From contig CAWHYW010000021.1 of assembly GCA_963833675.1 (NCBI GenBank), forward strand, positions 57,659-121,658: 64,000 nt of DNA, given 5' to 3'. This stretch comes from DASQDN01 sp963833675. GTDB lineage: Bacteria > Acidobacteriota > Terriglobia > Bryobacterales > Bryobacteraceae. Numbering within the stretch: position 1 is the first letter of the stretch; each line of letters starts with the position of its first letter. The notes under the pieces are model-generated. The model was not told where the DNA came from and did not search any database. It was given only the letters and a program-made list of their open reading frames with translations. Below, piece by piece: positions 9,844 to 18,892 of this stretch. The translations under genes were made by a program, and so were the position numbers.

Positions 9844-11342
9844 ACAAAGAGCGCGGCTCCGGTTACATCTCGCAGCGTTACGGTCAAAACGCGGGTTTTC
9901 GATTCGACTCCCACTTCACCGAAGAATGACAATCCTGAACTGGGCGGCAGATTGCTTTCACCGTTCGGCGGCGCTTTAAAGAATTTCACTTCGGGTCCGA
10001 ACGTATTGTCGAGGATTCCTGGACCGAATGCGCCGGCGTTCACGGGACCGGAGATGAATTCCCAGAATGGGTCGAACTCTTTGAATTGCGCTTTGCCGGG
10101 ATCGAAATAGTGGGCTGCGGTGTAGTGTGTATCGGTTGTGATCCAGATAGTATTCTTGACACCTGCGCGCTTCATCGATTGCAGTAATTCTGCAATCTCG
10201 ATCTCGCGTCCTAATGGGGGACCATCACCGTTTGCGGAATTCTCAAACACGGGACGCCCTTCTTTGTCTTTACCATCACCGACGATGACACCAAGCGGCA
10301 TATCGGACGCGATCACTTTCCACGCCGCGCGAGATTGAGCCAGTCCTCGCTTTAACCACTCGATCTGCGCACGACCGAGATACGCAGTCTCCGCGCTTGG
10401 CGATTGCTGGCGGTTATACGTGTTTGGGCCGCGGTACGAACGCATGTCGAGTACGAACACGTCCAGCAGCGGACCATAGGGAATGATTCGATAGATGCGT
10501 TCGGTTTCTTCATTTGAGTACCGCATGGGCGCGTACTCGAGAAAGGCTCGTGTAGCTCGTGCCGAGAGAAGATACACGCTCTTTTCCTTGTAAGGCAGGG
10601 CGCTGAGATCTTTCGAAGGCGACCAATTGTTCATCACTTCGTGGTCGTCCCATTGCCAAATCTGTGGGACCTCGAGGTTGAAGCGACGGACGTTCTCATC
10701 CATTAAGTTGTAGAGATAGCAGCCACGAAAATCGTCGAGAGTCTCAGCCGGCTTGCTTTTCGCTTCGGTTACGATATTCTTCCAAACGCTTCCGTCACCC
10801 GCTGTTAATTGAGCAGGGATGGGCTGGTCGGCGTAGATCGTGTCCCCGGAGTGAAGGAAGAAATCCGGCTCACAGCGCCGCATCGTTTCATATGCCCGCA
10901 TTCCACCCCAATCCGGATTAATCCCGTATCCTTGTCCCGCAGTATCGCCGGACCAAACGAAGCGAATATCTCGAGCTTGCGTGGGAGCGGTTCGAAAGCT
11001 GCCCCCAACGGGTTCGCTGAGTGTCTTACCGTCCGCCAAACTCGTGAAATACACACGATAAAAGATGTGCTGCGATGACGGCAGATCTCGAAGATCGATG
11101 CGCGCGGTGAGGTCTGTCGCTTCGATCGCGTGGGATCCGAGCACTCGCTTCGGGTCGCGGAAGGATTCCGTTGTTGCCCACTCGACAATCATCCTTGCGG
11201 GACGGTCGGAGCGCGACCAGATCAGCGCGCGTCCTGGGGCCACATCCCCGATCTGCGCTCCCCATCTGGCTTGCGGCCGCTGGTTCGATTGGGAGTACAG
11301 AGGAGCGCATCCGATCAGTGGTAGGAAGTCACGACGTCGCAT
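9822..11342 (-). CDS. phoD: alkaline phosphatase D family protein (PhoD)
   Basis: About 506 residues. PhoD enzymes are exported phosphodiesterases/phosphomonoesterases with an Fe/Ca centre. The start at 11342 is preferred because it gives a Tat-type leader (MRRRDFLPLIGCAPL); an ATG at 11396 would only add a non-signal extension. Seen: an N-terminal Ig-like domain (GRALIWSRSDRPARMIVEW), metal-binding FVWSGDTAGQGYGINPDWGG, FFLHSGDTIYADQP, QIWQWDDHEVMNNW and, near the end, TIWITTDTHYTAAHYF. Full-length and intact. It converges on the truncated HlyD gene, overlapping it by 22 bp. Confidence 0.85.
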   Translation of the reverse strand: MRRRDFLPLIGCAPLYSQSNQRPQARWGAQIGDVAPGRALIWSRSDRPARMIVEWATTESFRDPKRVLGSHAIEATDLTARIDLRDLPSSQHIFYRVYFTSLADGKTLSEPVGGSFRTAPTQARDIRFVWSGDTAGQGYGINPDWGGMRAYETMRRCEPDFFLHSGDTIYADQPIPAQLTAGDGSVWKNIVTEAKSKPAETLDDFRGCYLYNLMDENVRRFNLEVPQIWQWDDHEVMNNWSPSKDLSALPYKEKSVYLLSARATRAFLEYAPMRYSNEETERIYRIIPYGPLLDVFVLDMRSYRGPNTYNRQQSPSAETAYLGRAQIEWLKRGLAQSRAAWKVIASDMPLGVIVGDGKDKEGRPVFENSANGDGPPLGREIEIAELLQSMKRAGVKNTIWITTDTHYTAAHYFDPGKAQFKEFDPFWEFISGPVNAGAFGPGILDNTFGPEVKFFKAPPNGESNLPPSSGLSFFGEVGVESKTRVLTVTLRDVTGAALFVQRIDPA

Positions 11343-11423
11343 CTTTTTGGATGATATTCGATATTGATTAGTGAACTGGTACTTTCCGTTGGACAATAGT
11401 TCTCAGGAGATCCAGCAAAGTCC

Positions 11424-11897
11424 TTGAAGACTTTATCGAAGAAGGGTAAGTATGCATTGCGAGCCCTCTACCACCTTACGCGCGAATACGGGAGAGGACC
11501 CGTGCTAATCGCCACGCTGTCTCAGAAGGAGTCAATCCCACACAAATTTCTGGAACTCATTCTTCTGCATCTGAAGAACAACCACCTGGTCGACAGCAAG
11601 AAAGGGAGAAACGGTGGCTATTTTTTAGCTAAGGACCCGAGTCAGATTACGGTGGGTGCTGTGATTCGCTTGATTGACGGACCGCTCGCGCCGCTGCCAT
11701 GCGCGAGCGAGACGGCATATCGACGATGCGAGGAGTGCGTCGACGAACAGACCTGTGGAACTCGAATCGTTATGCGGCGCGTTCGCGACGCAATGGCTGA
11801 GATACTCGATCATACGACTCTCGCCGATGTTTGCGCTGAGGTGGATACGCGTTTGAAAGCCGGAGCGGCATCAGAAGAATTGATGTTCTACATCTGA
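11424..11897 (+). CDS. Rrf2 family transcriptional regulator
   Basis: 157 residues from a TTG start. AGGAGA at 11405-11410 lies 13 bp before the TTG, longer than usual; no better start is in frame. The winged helix is typical of Rrf2 (LSKKGKYALRALYHLTRE, then IPHKFLELILLHLKNN and KKGRNGGYFLAKDP). Cysteines C..CEECVDEQTC at about 92-111 match the Fe-S ligand region of IscR/NsrR-type members, so redox or Fe-S sensing is possible. It is divergent from phoD with a short shared gap, but no target can be named. Confidence 0.8.
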   Translation: MKTLSKKGKYALRALYHLTREYGRGPVLIATLSQKESIPHKFLELILLHLKNNHLVDSKKGRNGGYFLAKDPSQITVGAVIRLIDGPLAPLPCASETAYRRCEECVDEQTCGTRIVMRRVRDAMAEILDHTTLADVCAEVDTRLKAGAASEELMFYI

Positions 11898-11938
11898 CGT
11901 TTAGCAACTTATCTTTAACCTATGCCGTCTGAACTGCC

Positions 11939-12625
11939 ATGAGAATTTTGTTTGGGGTAATGCTCTTCGCGGCATCTACTTTTGCGGCGGAAGAATCGGC
12001 CCGCGTGATTGCGCACGGCGAAGCAGTCGTGAGCGTCAGGCCGGATCAGGTGAGGATACAGGTCGGCGTTGTCAGCCAGGCTCCTACCGCCCAGGAAGCG
12101 GGCGCACAGAACGCCAAACAAAGTTCCGCACTTATCGCCGACTTGAAGCAACTCCTCGGGAGCGGAGCCGAATTTCAGACTATGAACTATTCGGTCTATC
12201 CGAACTATCGCACGCAGCGCGATGGTGGAAAGCCGACGATCGCGGGATATCAGGCTAATAATACGGTGGAGGTTCGTCTCAATGATGTCAGCGCGGCCGG
12301 AAAAGTGATCGATGCCGCAACTAAATCCGGAGCGAATCAAATTCAGGGCGTTCACTTTTCTGTACGGGATGAACAAAAGCTACGAGGCGAGGCTTTGGCC
12401 AAGGCTGCCGTACAGGCTCGCGCCAATGCCGCGGCGCTTGCTTCGTCCGTCGGCCTCAAAGTCATCCGACTGGTACGCGTTGAAGATGGGGAACCGCCTC
12501 GCGTCATCCCTCTTCGCGCTGAGATGATGATGGCGAAATCCGCGGACGCCGCTCAGACGCCAGTGGAGCCAGGCGAGGTCCAGGTGAGAGCCACCGTTAC
12601 GGTGACCGCCGAGGTGGGGCCGTAG
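11939..12625 (+). CDS. SIMPL domain (DUF541) periplasmic protein
   Basis: 228 residues with a signal peptide (MRILFGVMLFAASTFAAEE). The DUF541/SIMPL pattern is complete: RVIAHGEAVVSVRPDQVRI near the N-terminus, YSVYPNYR...IAGYQANNTVEVRL in the middle, and the C-terminal VRATVTVTAEV strand. Family members such as E. coli YggE are secreted or outer-membrane-linked proteins tied to oxidative stress; the mechanism is not settled. It follows the Rrf2 gene by 41 bp on the same strand. Confidence 0.8.
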   Translation: MRILFGVMLFAASTFAAEESARVIAHGEAVVSVRPDQVRIQVGVVSQAPTAQEAGAQNAKQSSALIADLKQLLGSGAEFQTMNYSVYPNYRTQRDGGKPTIAGYQANNTVEVRLNDVSAAGKVIDAATKSGANQIQGVHFSVRDEQKLRGEALAKAAVQARANAAALASSVGLKVIRLVRVEDGEPPRVIPLRAEMMMAKSADAAQTPVEPGEVQVRATVTVTAEVGP

Positions 12626-12678
12626 GAACTGTTGCCGCGTTTGACTTGCTTTGATGTCTGTGCCAAAGTATCCAAGAA

Positions 12679-13044
12679 ATGAAATTGCAGGCATATACCC
12701 GGCTGGATCGGGGGGTGGCAGTCATCGAGTTCGATGGCCAGATTACTCTCGGCGATGGATCGGGCGTGCTTCGGGATGCCGTAACTCGCGTGATTATGGA
12801 TGGCCACAAAAATATCCTGTTGGACCTTGAAGGCGTCTCGTATATCGATAGCGCCGGCTTAGGCGAGTTGGTCGGGAGTAAAACCCTGGCTAAAGCGCAC
12901 GGGGCGAACATTCGATTGGTCCACCTGCAGAAGAAAATCCAGGGTCTACTTCAGATCACGAAGCTGATTACCCTGTTCGATACCTACGACGATGAGGAAG
13001 TCGCGGTGCGGTCCTTCCCGCGCGCCGATTCCGCGCAGGGCTAG
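12679..13044 (+). CDS. STAS domain anti-sigma factor antagonist
   Basis: 121 residues, a single STAS domain of the SpoIIAA/RsbV type. The phosphorylatable serine motif YIDSAGLGELVG at about 55-66 is intact, with the preceding strand KNILLDLEGVS and following GANIRLVHLQKKIQGLLQITKL. Such proteins release sigma factors or other partners from serine-kinase anti-sigma factors. No RsbW-like kinase is next to it. Its last bases overlap the convergent gene at 13041. Confidence 0.85.
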   Translation: MKLQAYTRLDRGVAVIEFDGQITLGDGSGVLRDAVTRVIMDGHKNILLDLEGVSYIDSAGLGELVGSKTLAKAHGANIRLVHLQKKIQGLLQITKLITLFDTYDDEEVAVRSFPRADSAQG

Positions 13045-13716
13045 CCGCGCTTCACCCAGTAGACTTGCATCTCCTCTTCGCTGACGATTTTCCAATCTCC
13101 ATTGATTCGCCGCAACTTCAGACGTTGGCGTTCAGCTCCTGAGAATCGGCGATCACCGTTCATGTCCCAATCTTTTCTGAACGAGACGACTGCCTCGTCG
13201 TGCTTATGGGATTCGAACTTCACATCGGAGATTTCATACCGGTGCACTCGAGGATATAACTCCATCATGCGCGATTTTTCCCGCCGCACCGTCTCCCGCG
13301 AAACGCCGCTCCTCTGATAGAAAGCTTCCATCTTCGGAGCGTAGAGAATTGTCTGTCCGTTGACATCGCCGCGTACAAACGTATCCCGCCACCGGTCCAG
13401 GACTCCTTCGATTTGTCCACGACCTGGTGAAGTGGCGACCTCGGTCCTGGAACGCGCCGTTTCTTCTTTGGGCTCAGCTTGTTTGGGCTCCGCTTGCTGC
13501 ACGGTCGGCGCCGGAGCGGCCGGGGGAGGCTTCACCAAAGACCGCTCGCGGCTGGTTGGGGTTAGCCTGTATCGGTTTGTCTGCAGCTTTGTTTACAGCC
13601 GACACATTTGGGAGAGTTCCGGTAAATTGCGCAATTGCAGCTACTGTGAAGACTACGGTCAATACGGCTAACGATGCGAACAGTTTCCGGCGGGTGTTTC
13701 GGGGATCGTGTTGCAT
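13041..13716 (-). CDS. membrane-anchored protein with C-terminal NTF2/SnoaL-like domain, one frameshift
   Basis: The ATG at 13716 opens a short cytoplasmic lead and one membrane segment (LFASLAVLTVVFTVAAIAQF), then a Pro/Ala/Gln/Lys-rich linker. The linker changes frame near 13530 and continues into PPPAAPAPTVQQAEPKQ and a C-terminal domain (IEGVLDRWRDTFVRGDVNG ... DWKIVSEEEMQVYW) with the look of an NTF2-like cone fold often appended to cell-envelope proteins. About 224 residues reconstructed. The function is unknown; the domain call rests on pattern only. Confidence 0.6.
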
Positions 13717-13828
13717 GAAGTTGTAATCCTTACACGTTTCTTCCGCGCTCCAGAGTAGCCAATCGTACTGTAGAGCAACTCAAGGTCCGTTTTTCTAAGT
13801 GCTTATTTCTATTGAATCACAAATCGGA

Positions 13829-15133
13829 TCAGGAACTGACTGGCAGATCTATTTCAACCACGAGTCCGGGATGGGCGTTCCGGGCGCTAATGTTTCCGTG
13901 ATGGAGTTCAATTGCCCGGCGCGCGATCGCGAGGCCGAGACCCACACCCCCGCTAGCCCGATCTCGATCGCTATCCACGCGGTAGAAAGCATCGAAGATG
14001 CGCGGCAAGGACTCGTCCGGAACGCCCGGGCCGTGGTCCCGGACCTGTATACATGCGTGCCGGTCACGACGGCTGAGCCGCACCTCGAGATCTGTTTTCG
14101 GAGGCGAATAGCGAATGCCATTCCGTACCACATTTTCCATAGCGCGACGGAGTAGCTCCGGATCGCCAGCTATCGAAACCGGGTGGGACTCGAGAGCTAT
14201 CCCGCAGCCACGCGCTTCCGCCTCCAGGCGGCCATCCTCGACCACATCGGCAATCAATTCATCCAGGGCCACGCGTTCCGATCGGCGCTGCGAGGCGTCT
14301 CCTTCGGCTCGCGTGACCTGCAATAGCTCGCCTACTAAGGAATTCAGACGATCTGCCTCTTTTTGAATGCGATTGAGATGCGACTCGACATCTTCACCCA
14401 TCCGAGCTAATTCCACAGCCACACTGAGGCGGGCAAGCGGGGATCGCAGCTCATGAGATATGTCGAGCAGCAGCCGCCGCTCGGCCGCCATCAGGAGTTG
14501 AATTCGATCGGCCATCTGGTTGAACGCTCGCGCAAGCCGACCGATTTCATCCCCACGGTTCACGCGCGCGCGGGCCTCAAAGTCTCCTCGTCCAAAGCAG
14601 TCCACAGCCTGCTGCAACTCGCGCACCGGATTGGTGAGGTGACGCGCAAAGCCATAGCAAAGCAATGCGAGGACCAACAGAATCGTCAAATGAACTTCGG
14701 GCTGCAGGAACCAGGCCACAAAATTACCGCGCTGCAGCGATACGAAGTAGTAATAGGCGCCGTCAGCGCTGCGCCGCCCGAAAACCGTCCGTTCGCGTCG
14801 TAAGAACGGAATGCGCGAACGTTCTCGAACGGTCTCCAGGAGATCGGAGCGATCCTCTCCAGTTAACAGGTCGCGACCTTTATTGTCCGTGAGTACGCCT
14901 TCTGTTTCGGTGACCTCTCCGAATCGTTTGAGTGTCTCGCCCAGAGCCTGCGTCCCACCCGTTTCGAACGCATGCCGCGCCTCGGAAAGCTGGAGCCTTA
15001 TCATGGATCCCATCGGGCTTTGGCGTCTCTCGCCGCTGCTGAAGTTTAAGGCTGCGGCGGCGATTAGCGCGACGAACGTCAATACAACCGTGCCGAAGAA
15101 CCAGAGCAGCGTTTTGGTGAAGACGGTGTTCAA
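13829..15133 (-). CDS. HAMP sensor histidine kinase, CpxA-like
   Basis: 434 residues. Two membrane segments (about 8-28 and 148-165) bracket a periplasmic sensor domain, followed by HAMP (HLTNPVRELQQAVDCFGRGDF), the phospho-acceptor box LLLDISHELRSPLARL, N box MENVVRNGIRYSPPK, and G boxes RDHGPGVP and GGVGLGLAIARR. HELRSPLARL is the form typical of CpxA/RstB-type kinases. Its ATG overlaps the regulator stop. A Spy/CpxP-like gene is divergent from the pair, as in the enterobacterial Cpx envelope-stress locus, so envelope stress sensing is inferred. Confidence 0.85.
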   Translation of the reverse strand: MNTVFTKTLLWFFGTVVLTFVALIAAAALNFSSGERRQSPMGSMIRLQLSEARHAFETGGTQALGETLKRFGEVTETEGVLTDNKGRDLLTGEDRSDLLETVRERSRIPFLRRERTVFGRRSADGAYYYFVSLQRGNFVAWFLQPEVHLTILLVLALLCYGFARHLTNPVRELQQAVDCFGRGDFEARARVNRGDEIGRLARAFNQMADRIQLLMAAERRLLLDISHELRSPLARLSVAVELARMGEDVESHLNRIQKEADRLNSLVGELLQVTRAEGDASQRRSERVALDELIADVVEDGRLEAEARGCGIALESHPVSIAGDPELLRRAMENVVRNGIRYSPPKTDLEVRLSRRDRHACIQVRDHGPGVPDESLPRIFDAFYRVDSDRDRASGGVGLGLAIARRAIELHHGNISARNAHPGLVVEIDLPVSS

Positions 15134-15816
15134 TCCGCGGCTTCCTCCGAAGTGCGGCAGAACTGATAACCTACCCCGCGGATCGTCTTAATCAGCACTT
15201 TGCCGCCGCACTCCAGTTTCTTGCGCAGATGACTGATGTGCATGTCCATTGAGCGGTCGTACGGGGTGGCCTTCCGGTTATAAAGCGCCTCCATCAGTGC
15301 GTCCCGTGACAGCACTCGCCCGGCAGCCCGCATGAGTTGTTCGAGAATGTCGAACTCCACCGTAGTGAGTTCCACTCGTTTGTCGTCGCAGAACACCTCA
15401 CGACTGCCGTGATCCAGGGTGACGCCATTCACCTCCAGCCGCGATATCGGCTCGGGTGACTGAACGCGCCGCTGAATCGCACGGATACGCGCGGCGAGTT
15501 CTTTTGGGTTGAAGGGCTTCGGGAGGTAATCGTCCGCCCCAATTTCGAGGCCGACAATCCGATCTACGTCTTCGCCACGCGCCGTCAGCATGATGACAGG
15601 AATCCTGCTTTGCTGGCGTAGGCGGCGGAGAATTTCAAATCCATCGAGGCCAGGCAACATCACGTCGAGCACGATAAGGTCGAGTCCGCCTTGCAGAGCC
15701 CGATCCAGGCCGGACCGCCCGTCGTAGACGAATTCAGGCTGGAATCCTTCGCGCTGCAGAAAGGTTCGTAATAGGCCAGCGAGTTCCACATCGTCGTCGA
15801 TGACGAGTATCCGCAC
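15130..15816 (-). CDS. OmpR/PhoB-family response regulator, CpxR-like
   Basis: 228 residues: receiver domain (acidic pocket IDDD at 7-9, phospho-acceptor Asp51 in LIVLDVMLPG, T in VIMLTARG, K in PKPFNPKELA), then an OmpR winged helix (VELTTVEFDILEQLM, recognition region DRSMDMHISHLRKKL, wing TIRGVGYQF). It overlaps the kinase by the ATGA type of junction and is transcribed first. The Cpx assignment comes from context: partner kinase type, divergent Spy-like gene and TTTAC half-sites in between. Confidence 0.88.
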   Translation of the reverse strand: MRILVIDDDVELAGLLRTFLQREGFQPEFVYDGRSGLDRALQGGLDLIVLDVMLPGLDGFEILRRLRQQSRIPVIMLTARGEDVDRIVGLEIGADDYLPKPFNPKELAARIRAIQRRVQSPEPISRLEVNGVTLDHGSREVFCDDKRVELTTVEFDILEQLMRAAGRVLSRDALMEALYNRKATPYDRSMDMHISHLRKKLECGGKVLIKTIRGVGYQFCRTSEEAAD

Positions 15817-15867
15817 GGCTCCAACGTATCACGGCGGTTCATGGGCAATCGCCAGGAGCTTCTACTT

Positions 15868-15904
15868 TTTACATACGTTTACATGGCGGACAAACTACCT
15901 TTAC
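15868..15904. promoter_or_regulatory. CpxR-type half-sites between regulator and Spy-like gene
   Basis: TTTAC at 15868-15872, exactly 5 bp, TTTAC at 15878-15882, and a third TTTAC at 15900-15904. Read on the other strand the first pair is GTAAA-N5-GTAAA, the known enterobacterial CpxR box. Spacings of 10 and 22 bp put the half-sites roughly on the same helix face. They sit in the 125-bp gap between the divergent regulator and the Spy/CpxP-like gene. Confidence 0.55.
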
Positions 15905-15941
15905 GAATCCCTTTCATGATTGGGTGGAGGGAAAAGATCAC

Positions 15942-16400
15942 ATGAAACTCTTCACGAAAACTTTGATCGGCGTAGCGCTCGCTGCGCTTGCGGTGAGTCC
16001 GCTGGTCGCGCAATTCGGCGGATGGGGCGGAGGGCGGTTTCATCGCGACCCTGCCGCCATAATCGATCACTTCGGCCGAGTCCTCAATCTGACGGACGCG
16101 CAGAAGCAGACGGCTACTTCGCTCTTCACCGACGCCAAGGCGCAAGCCGAGCCGATTGTCGCGCAACTCAAGCAAGGCCACGAATCCATGGCAGCAGCCG
16201 TTAAAGCTAACAAGAGCGACGTGGAAATCAACGATATCGCGGCCAAGCAGGGCGCTCTAGTTGGCCAGCTCGCGGCCATCCACTCGAAGGCGATGGCCAA
16301 ATTCTACGCGCAATTGACGCCCGAACAGAAAACCAAGGCGGACGCGATTCACGATCACATCAAGGCTCGGTTCATGGGCCGCTTGCAAGCTACTCGGTAA
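15942..16400 (+). CDS. Spy/CpxP family periplasmic chaperone-like protein
   Basis: 152 residues from the ATG at 15942 (MKLFTKTLIGVALAALAVS), a clear signal peptide; an ATG at 15924 would add only six residues before it. A Gly-rich patch (FGGWGGGRFHRDPAA) is followed by the two LTxxQ motifs of the family, LTDAQ and LTPEQK, within helical sequence. Spy and CpxP are small helical periplasmic proteins; CpxP holds the CpxA sensor off and Spy is a chaperone. The divergent position relative to the CpxRA-like pair mirrors cpxP. Confidence 0.8.
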   Translation: MKLFTKTLIGVALAALAVSPLVAQFGGWGGGRFHRDPAAIIDHFGRVLNLTDAQKQTATSLFTDAKAQAEPIVAQLKQGHESMAAAVKANKSDVEINDIAAKQGALVGQLAAIHSKAMAKFYAQLTPEQKTKADAIHDHIKARFMGRLQATR

Positions 16401-16402
16401 CC

Positions 16403-18883
16403 TCATTCGGGTGAAATTACGATCCGGTCCACGTCGACGAAGAAATCCTTCGAAAGAGGGTTCTTCGTCGGCAGAACTTTGATGGTCAGTTCGTGCGCGC
16501 CTTCGGCCGGCGCGGAGAATCGCTTTTCAGACCGCCACTCGACCGAAGGACTGTACAGATCTATGACCTCTTTCGGCTCACTATCGATTTGAATCTCCGC
16601 CATACCGCGATTGAATGCCTTGGTGAATCCGTAGGTGATCGATTGTCCTTTGAATCGGATGCGTAAGTGCGCTCCTGGCTGGTTGGAATATGTCAGCGAA
16701 TCTGCAAATGCTGCGTCGAAACCGGTGCTCGCAAACCAATAACTGCTGTAGGGGAGGCGTCTATCCGTATCATCGTAACTGCCAGGCGGCAACACTTCGG
16801 ATTGCCGTGTCATCTCCAGCTTTTCGATCCGTTGACTGCAATCGGAGCGCGTGCGAAGGACAGTACATCTCGGCAGGCGTAACTCCGGGTCGCCACACAG
16901 CATCAGGAACTCGGACATGCCTCGCGACGCCTCGACGACGGCGGGATCGGGAGATGCCGGAGTGATGAAATGAGCGATGTTGTATTTCGAAACAAGCCGT
17001 TGAAAATCGGAAGCCCGAAAAGACTCCCGCACCTGTTTCTGAAAGGCGCGATTATGCCAGTGGTTCGAATATACCTTCGCGCGTATGCCCGCGATTTCCG
17101 ATTCTTCCGTCATCATTACATTGCCACCTTGCTGATTGACGTAATCTATGGCCAGGCGCACAGGAGCATCGTCCTTTAGATACTGAATGCGTCCACGTTC
17201 TGCGAAAACGGGACGTAGGAAGAATTCGCGGTGATACCAGTTGGATGCGGGAAGGAATCGCAGATTCAACGCCAGAATTCCGAGCAGGGCCGCAATGCAG
17301 ACTCTGAATAGCAAAGGGTCCATATGCCGCACGCGTGCTATTGCCGCTGCCCCGGCGATGGTCAGAAACGGCATGGCAGGATAGAGATACCGCGCATTGG
17401 GCTCACTCCGCGATATCAGAATCGACGCGACGATACCAATCACCACGGCGGATCGTTCCTCCATGCTTTGCATGATGAACAGCATCGCGATCAATAGCGG
17501 TAGCAAGAAGAAATATTGAAATCCAAAACTTCCGTCGTCGCCTTCATAAAACCGGTGGGTTTGAAAGGTGAGGTCCGCGGGTGTCCGCCAGGTCAACGGT
17601 TCACGATATCGGACATCCACCAGGTCAACGTCGATGTATGGGGAATGAAAGATCTTGTTCGCAAATGGAAAGACAGGGTTTCCGGATTGAGCATACGCCT
17701 TGACGTAGGGCAGGGAAGCGGGGACGAGAAACAATGCGAATGCCGTTAAGGCTGTCACCGCAGGACGAGTCGCCAGAATTCGCCATTTTGGTCTGGCTGT
17801 CGTGATTAGGTAGGGAAGGACTGCGACTGCAATCGCAACCGCGCCAATCTTCCACCCAACCGCCGTCCCGATCAGAAAGGAACATAACAAGAGCCCTCTG
17901 GCCGTCGGCTTCTGATGAAATCGCCAAAGCGCTACGGCTGATCCGAGGACCATCGCGGCGATGAAATTTTCCACGAGCATCGATCCCGTCACCAGCTGCA
18001 CCATCGAACCGGAAACGAACACGGCGGTCGTCAAAAATGCGTTCGCCGGCGACAGCCAGACGCGCGACTGGATGTAACTCAGCCGTGTAATACAAATGAG
18101 CATCAGGAAGTTCAGCAGGCGGGCCGCAAACTCGCCTCCCAGCACGTGGGCGATCGCGTAGCAGTAATCGGCTCCCATGGGCATCAGCGCCCAGACGAAC
18201 TGGCGGAAGTCAAATGTGAATGCGTGATGAGCGCTGAAATCAGCAGCGATCGCCAGATGCATGGACAACCCATCAGCGCTCACCTCGGGCTTGATCACCG
18301 CGAACCAGTGAGTTAGAAGGACAAACGCGAAAAGCGATCGTCCCAGGTACGCGGGAGGGTCCGGAACCCATACAGGCCGTATCTCTGAATACGACTCCCT
18401 CGAAAGATCCCACAATGCAGACCTCCGCCATATGAGAACGAAACAGGCGGCGCCTGCATACACCGCTGGATAGTGCAGCGGCACTTGAGTGAGCAGCCCC
18501 ATTGCCAAAGCCCAGAAGCCTAGTCCGGCGAGAAAGGATAGCGACCATTCCTTGCTCCCAAAGAAGAACCGACCCAAGACCGTACAGGACAGAGCCAACA
18601 GCGCAACCGCGAGAACGGCAATTGCGCCCACGGCATAAATCGTGCAGACCAGTGTTATCAGAAACAGAGTTATGGCGAAGTACTTACGAGCCGTAAAGAA
18701 GAACGTCGCCGAGACAAAGGCAAAGGCGGCCGCGTATAACAGAAACCGGCGTTGCCCGTTCGGGAACCACGTGGGCCTGTTCAACAATCCTGTGGAGAAT
18801 AGCTCGTAAATCAGAGCTGCGGTGGCGCCAATGACTATGGCCCAAAGCAGCCATCGATAGGCTCGCAGAACCGCGGATGTCAC
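16403..18883 (-). CDS. large integral membrane protein, GT-C glycosyltransferase-like
   Basis: 826 residues. The first about 540 residues hold roughly 12-13 membrane segments with GT-C (ArnT/PMT-like) features: an acidic loop early (IKPEVSADGLSMHLAIAA) and ARYLYPAMPFLTIAGA near the end of the membrane part. Then a soluble part with YVNQQGGNVMMTEESEIAG and a C-terminal beta-sandwich (about 690-826) that may bind sugar or sit in the periplasm. GT-C enzymes use lipid-linked sugars outside the membrane. It starts 9 bp after the family-2 glycosyltransferase on the same strand, so both may act on one surface glycan. The exact substrate is unknown. Confidence 0.6.
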   Translation of the reverse strand: MTSAVLRAYRWLLWAIVIGATAALIYELFSTGLLNRPTWFPNGQRRFLLYAAAFAFVSATFFFTARKYFAITLFLITLVCTIYAVGAIAVLAVALLALSCTVLGRFFFGSKEWSLSFLAGLGFWALAMGLLTQVPLHYPAVYAGAACFVLIWRRSALWDLSRESYSEIRPVWVPDPPAYLGRSLFAFVLLTHWFAVIKPEVSADGLSMHLAIAADFSAHHAFTFDFRQFVWALMPMGADYCYAIAHVLGGEFAARLLNFLMLICITRLSYIQSRVWLSPANAFLTTAVFVSGSMVQLVTGSMLVENFIAAMVLGSAVALWRFHQKPTARGLLLCSFLIGTAVGWKIGAVAIAVAVLPYLITTARPKWRILATRPAVTALTAFALFLVPASLPYVKAYAQSGNPVFPFANKIFHSPYIDVDLVDVRYREPLTWRTPADLTFQTHRFYEGDDGSFGFQYFFLLPLLIAMLFIMQSMEERSAVVIGIVASILISRSEPNARYLYPAMPFLTIAGAAAIARVRHMDPLLFRVCIAALLGILALNLRFLPASNWYHREFFLRPVFAERGRIQYLKDDAPVRLAIDYVNQQGGNVMMTEESEIAGIRAKVYSNHWHNRAFQKQVRESFRASDFQRLVSKYNIAHFITPASPDPAVVEASRGMSEFLMLCGDPELRLPRCTVLRTRSDCSQRIEKLEMTRQSEVLPPGSYDDTDRRLPYSSYWFASTGFDAAFADSLTYSNQPGAHLRIRFKGQSITYGFTKAFNRGMAEIQIDSEPKEVIDLYSPSVEWRSEKRFSAPAEGAHELTIKVLPTKNPLSKDFFVDVDRIVISPE

Positions 18884-18892
18884 CGAAATAGG

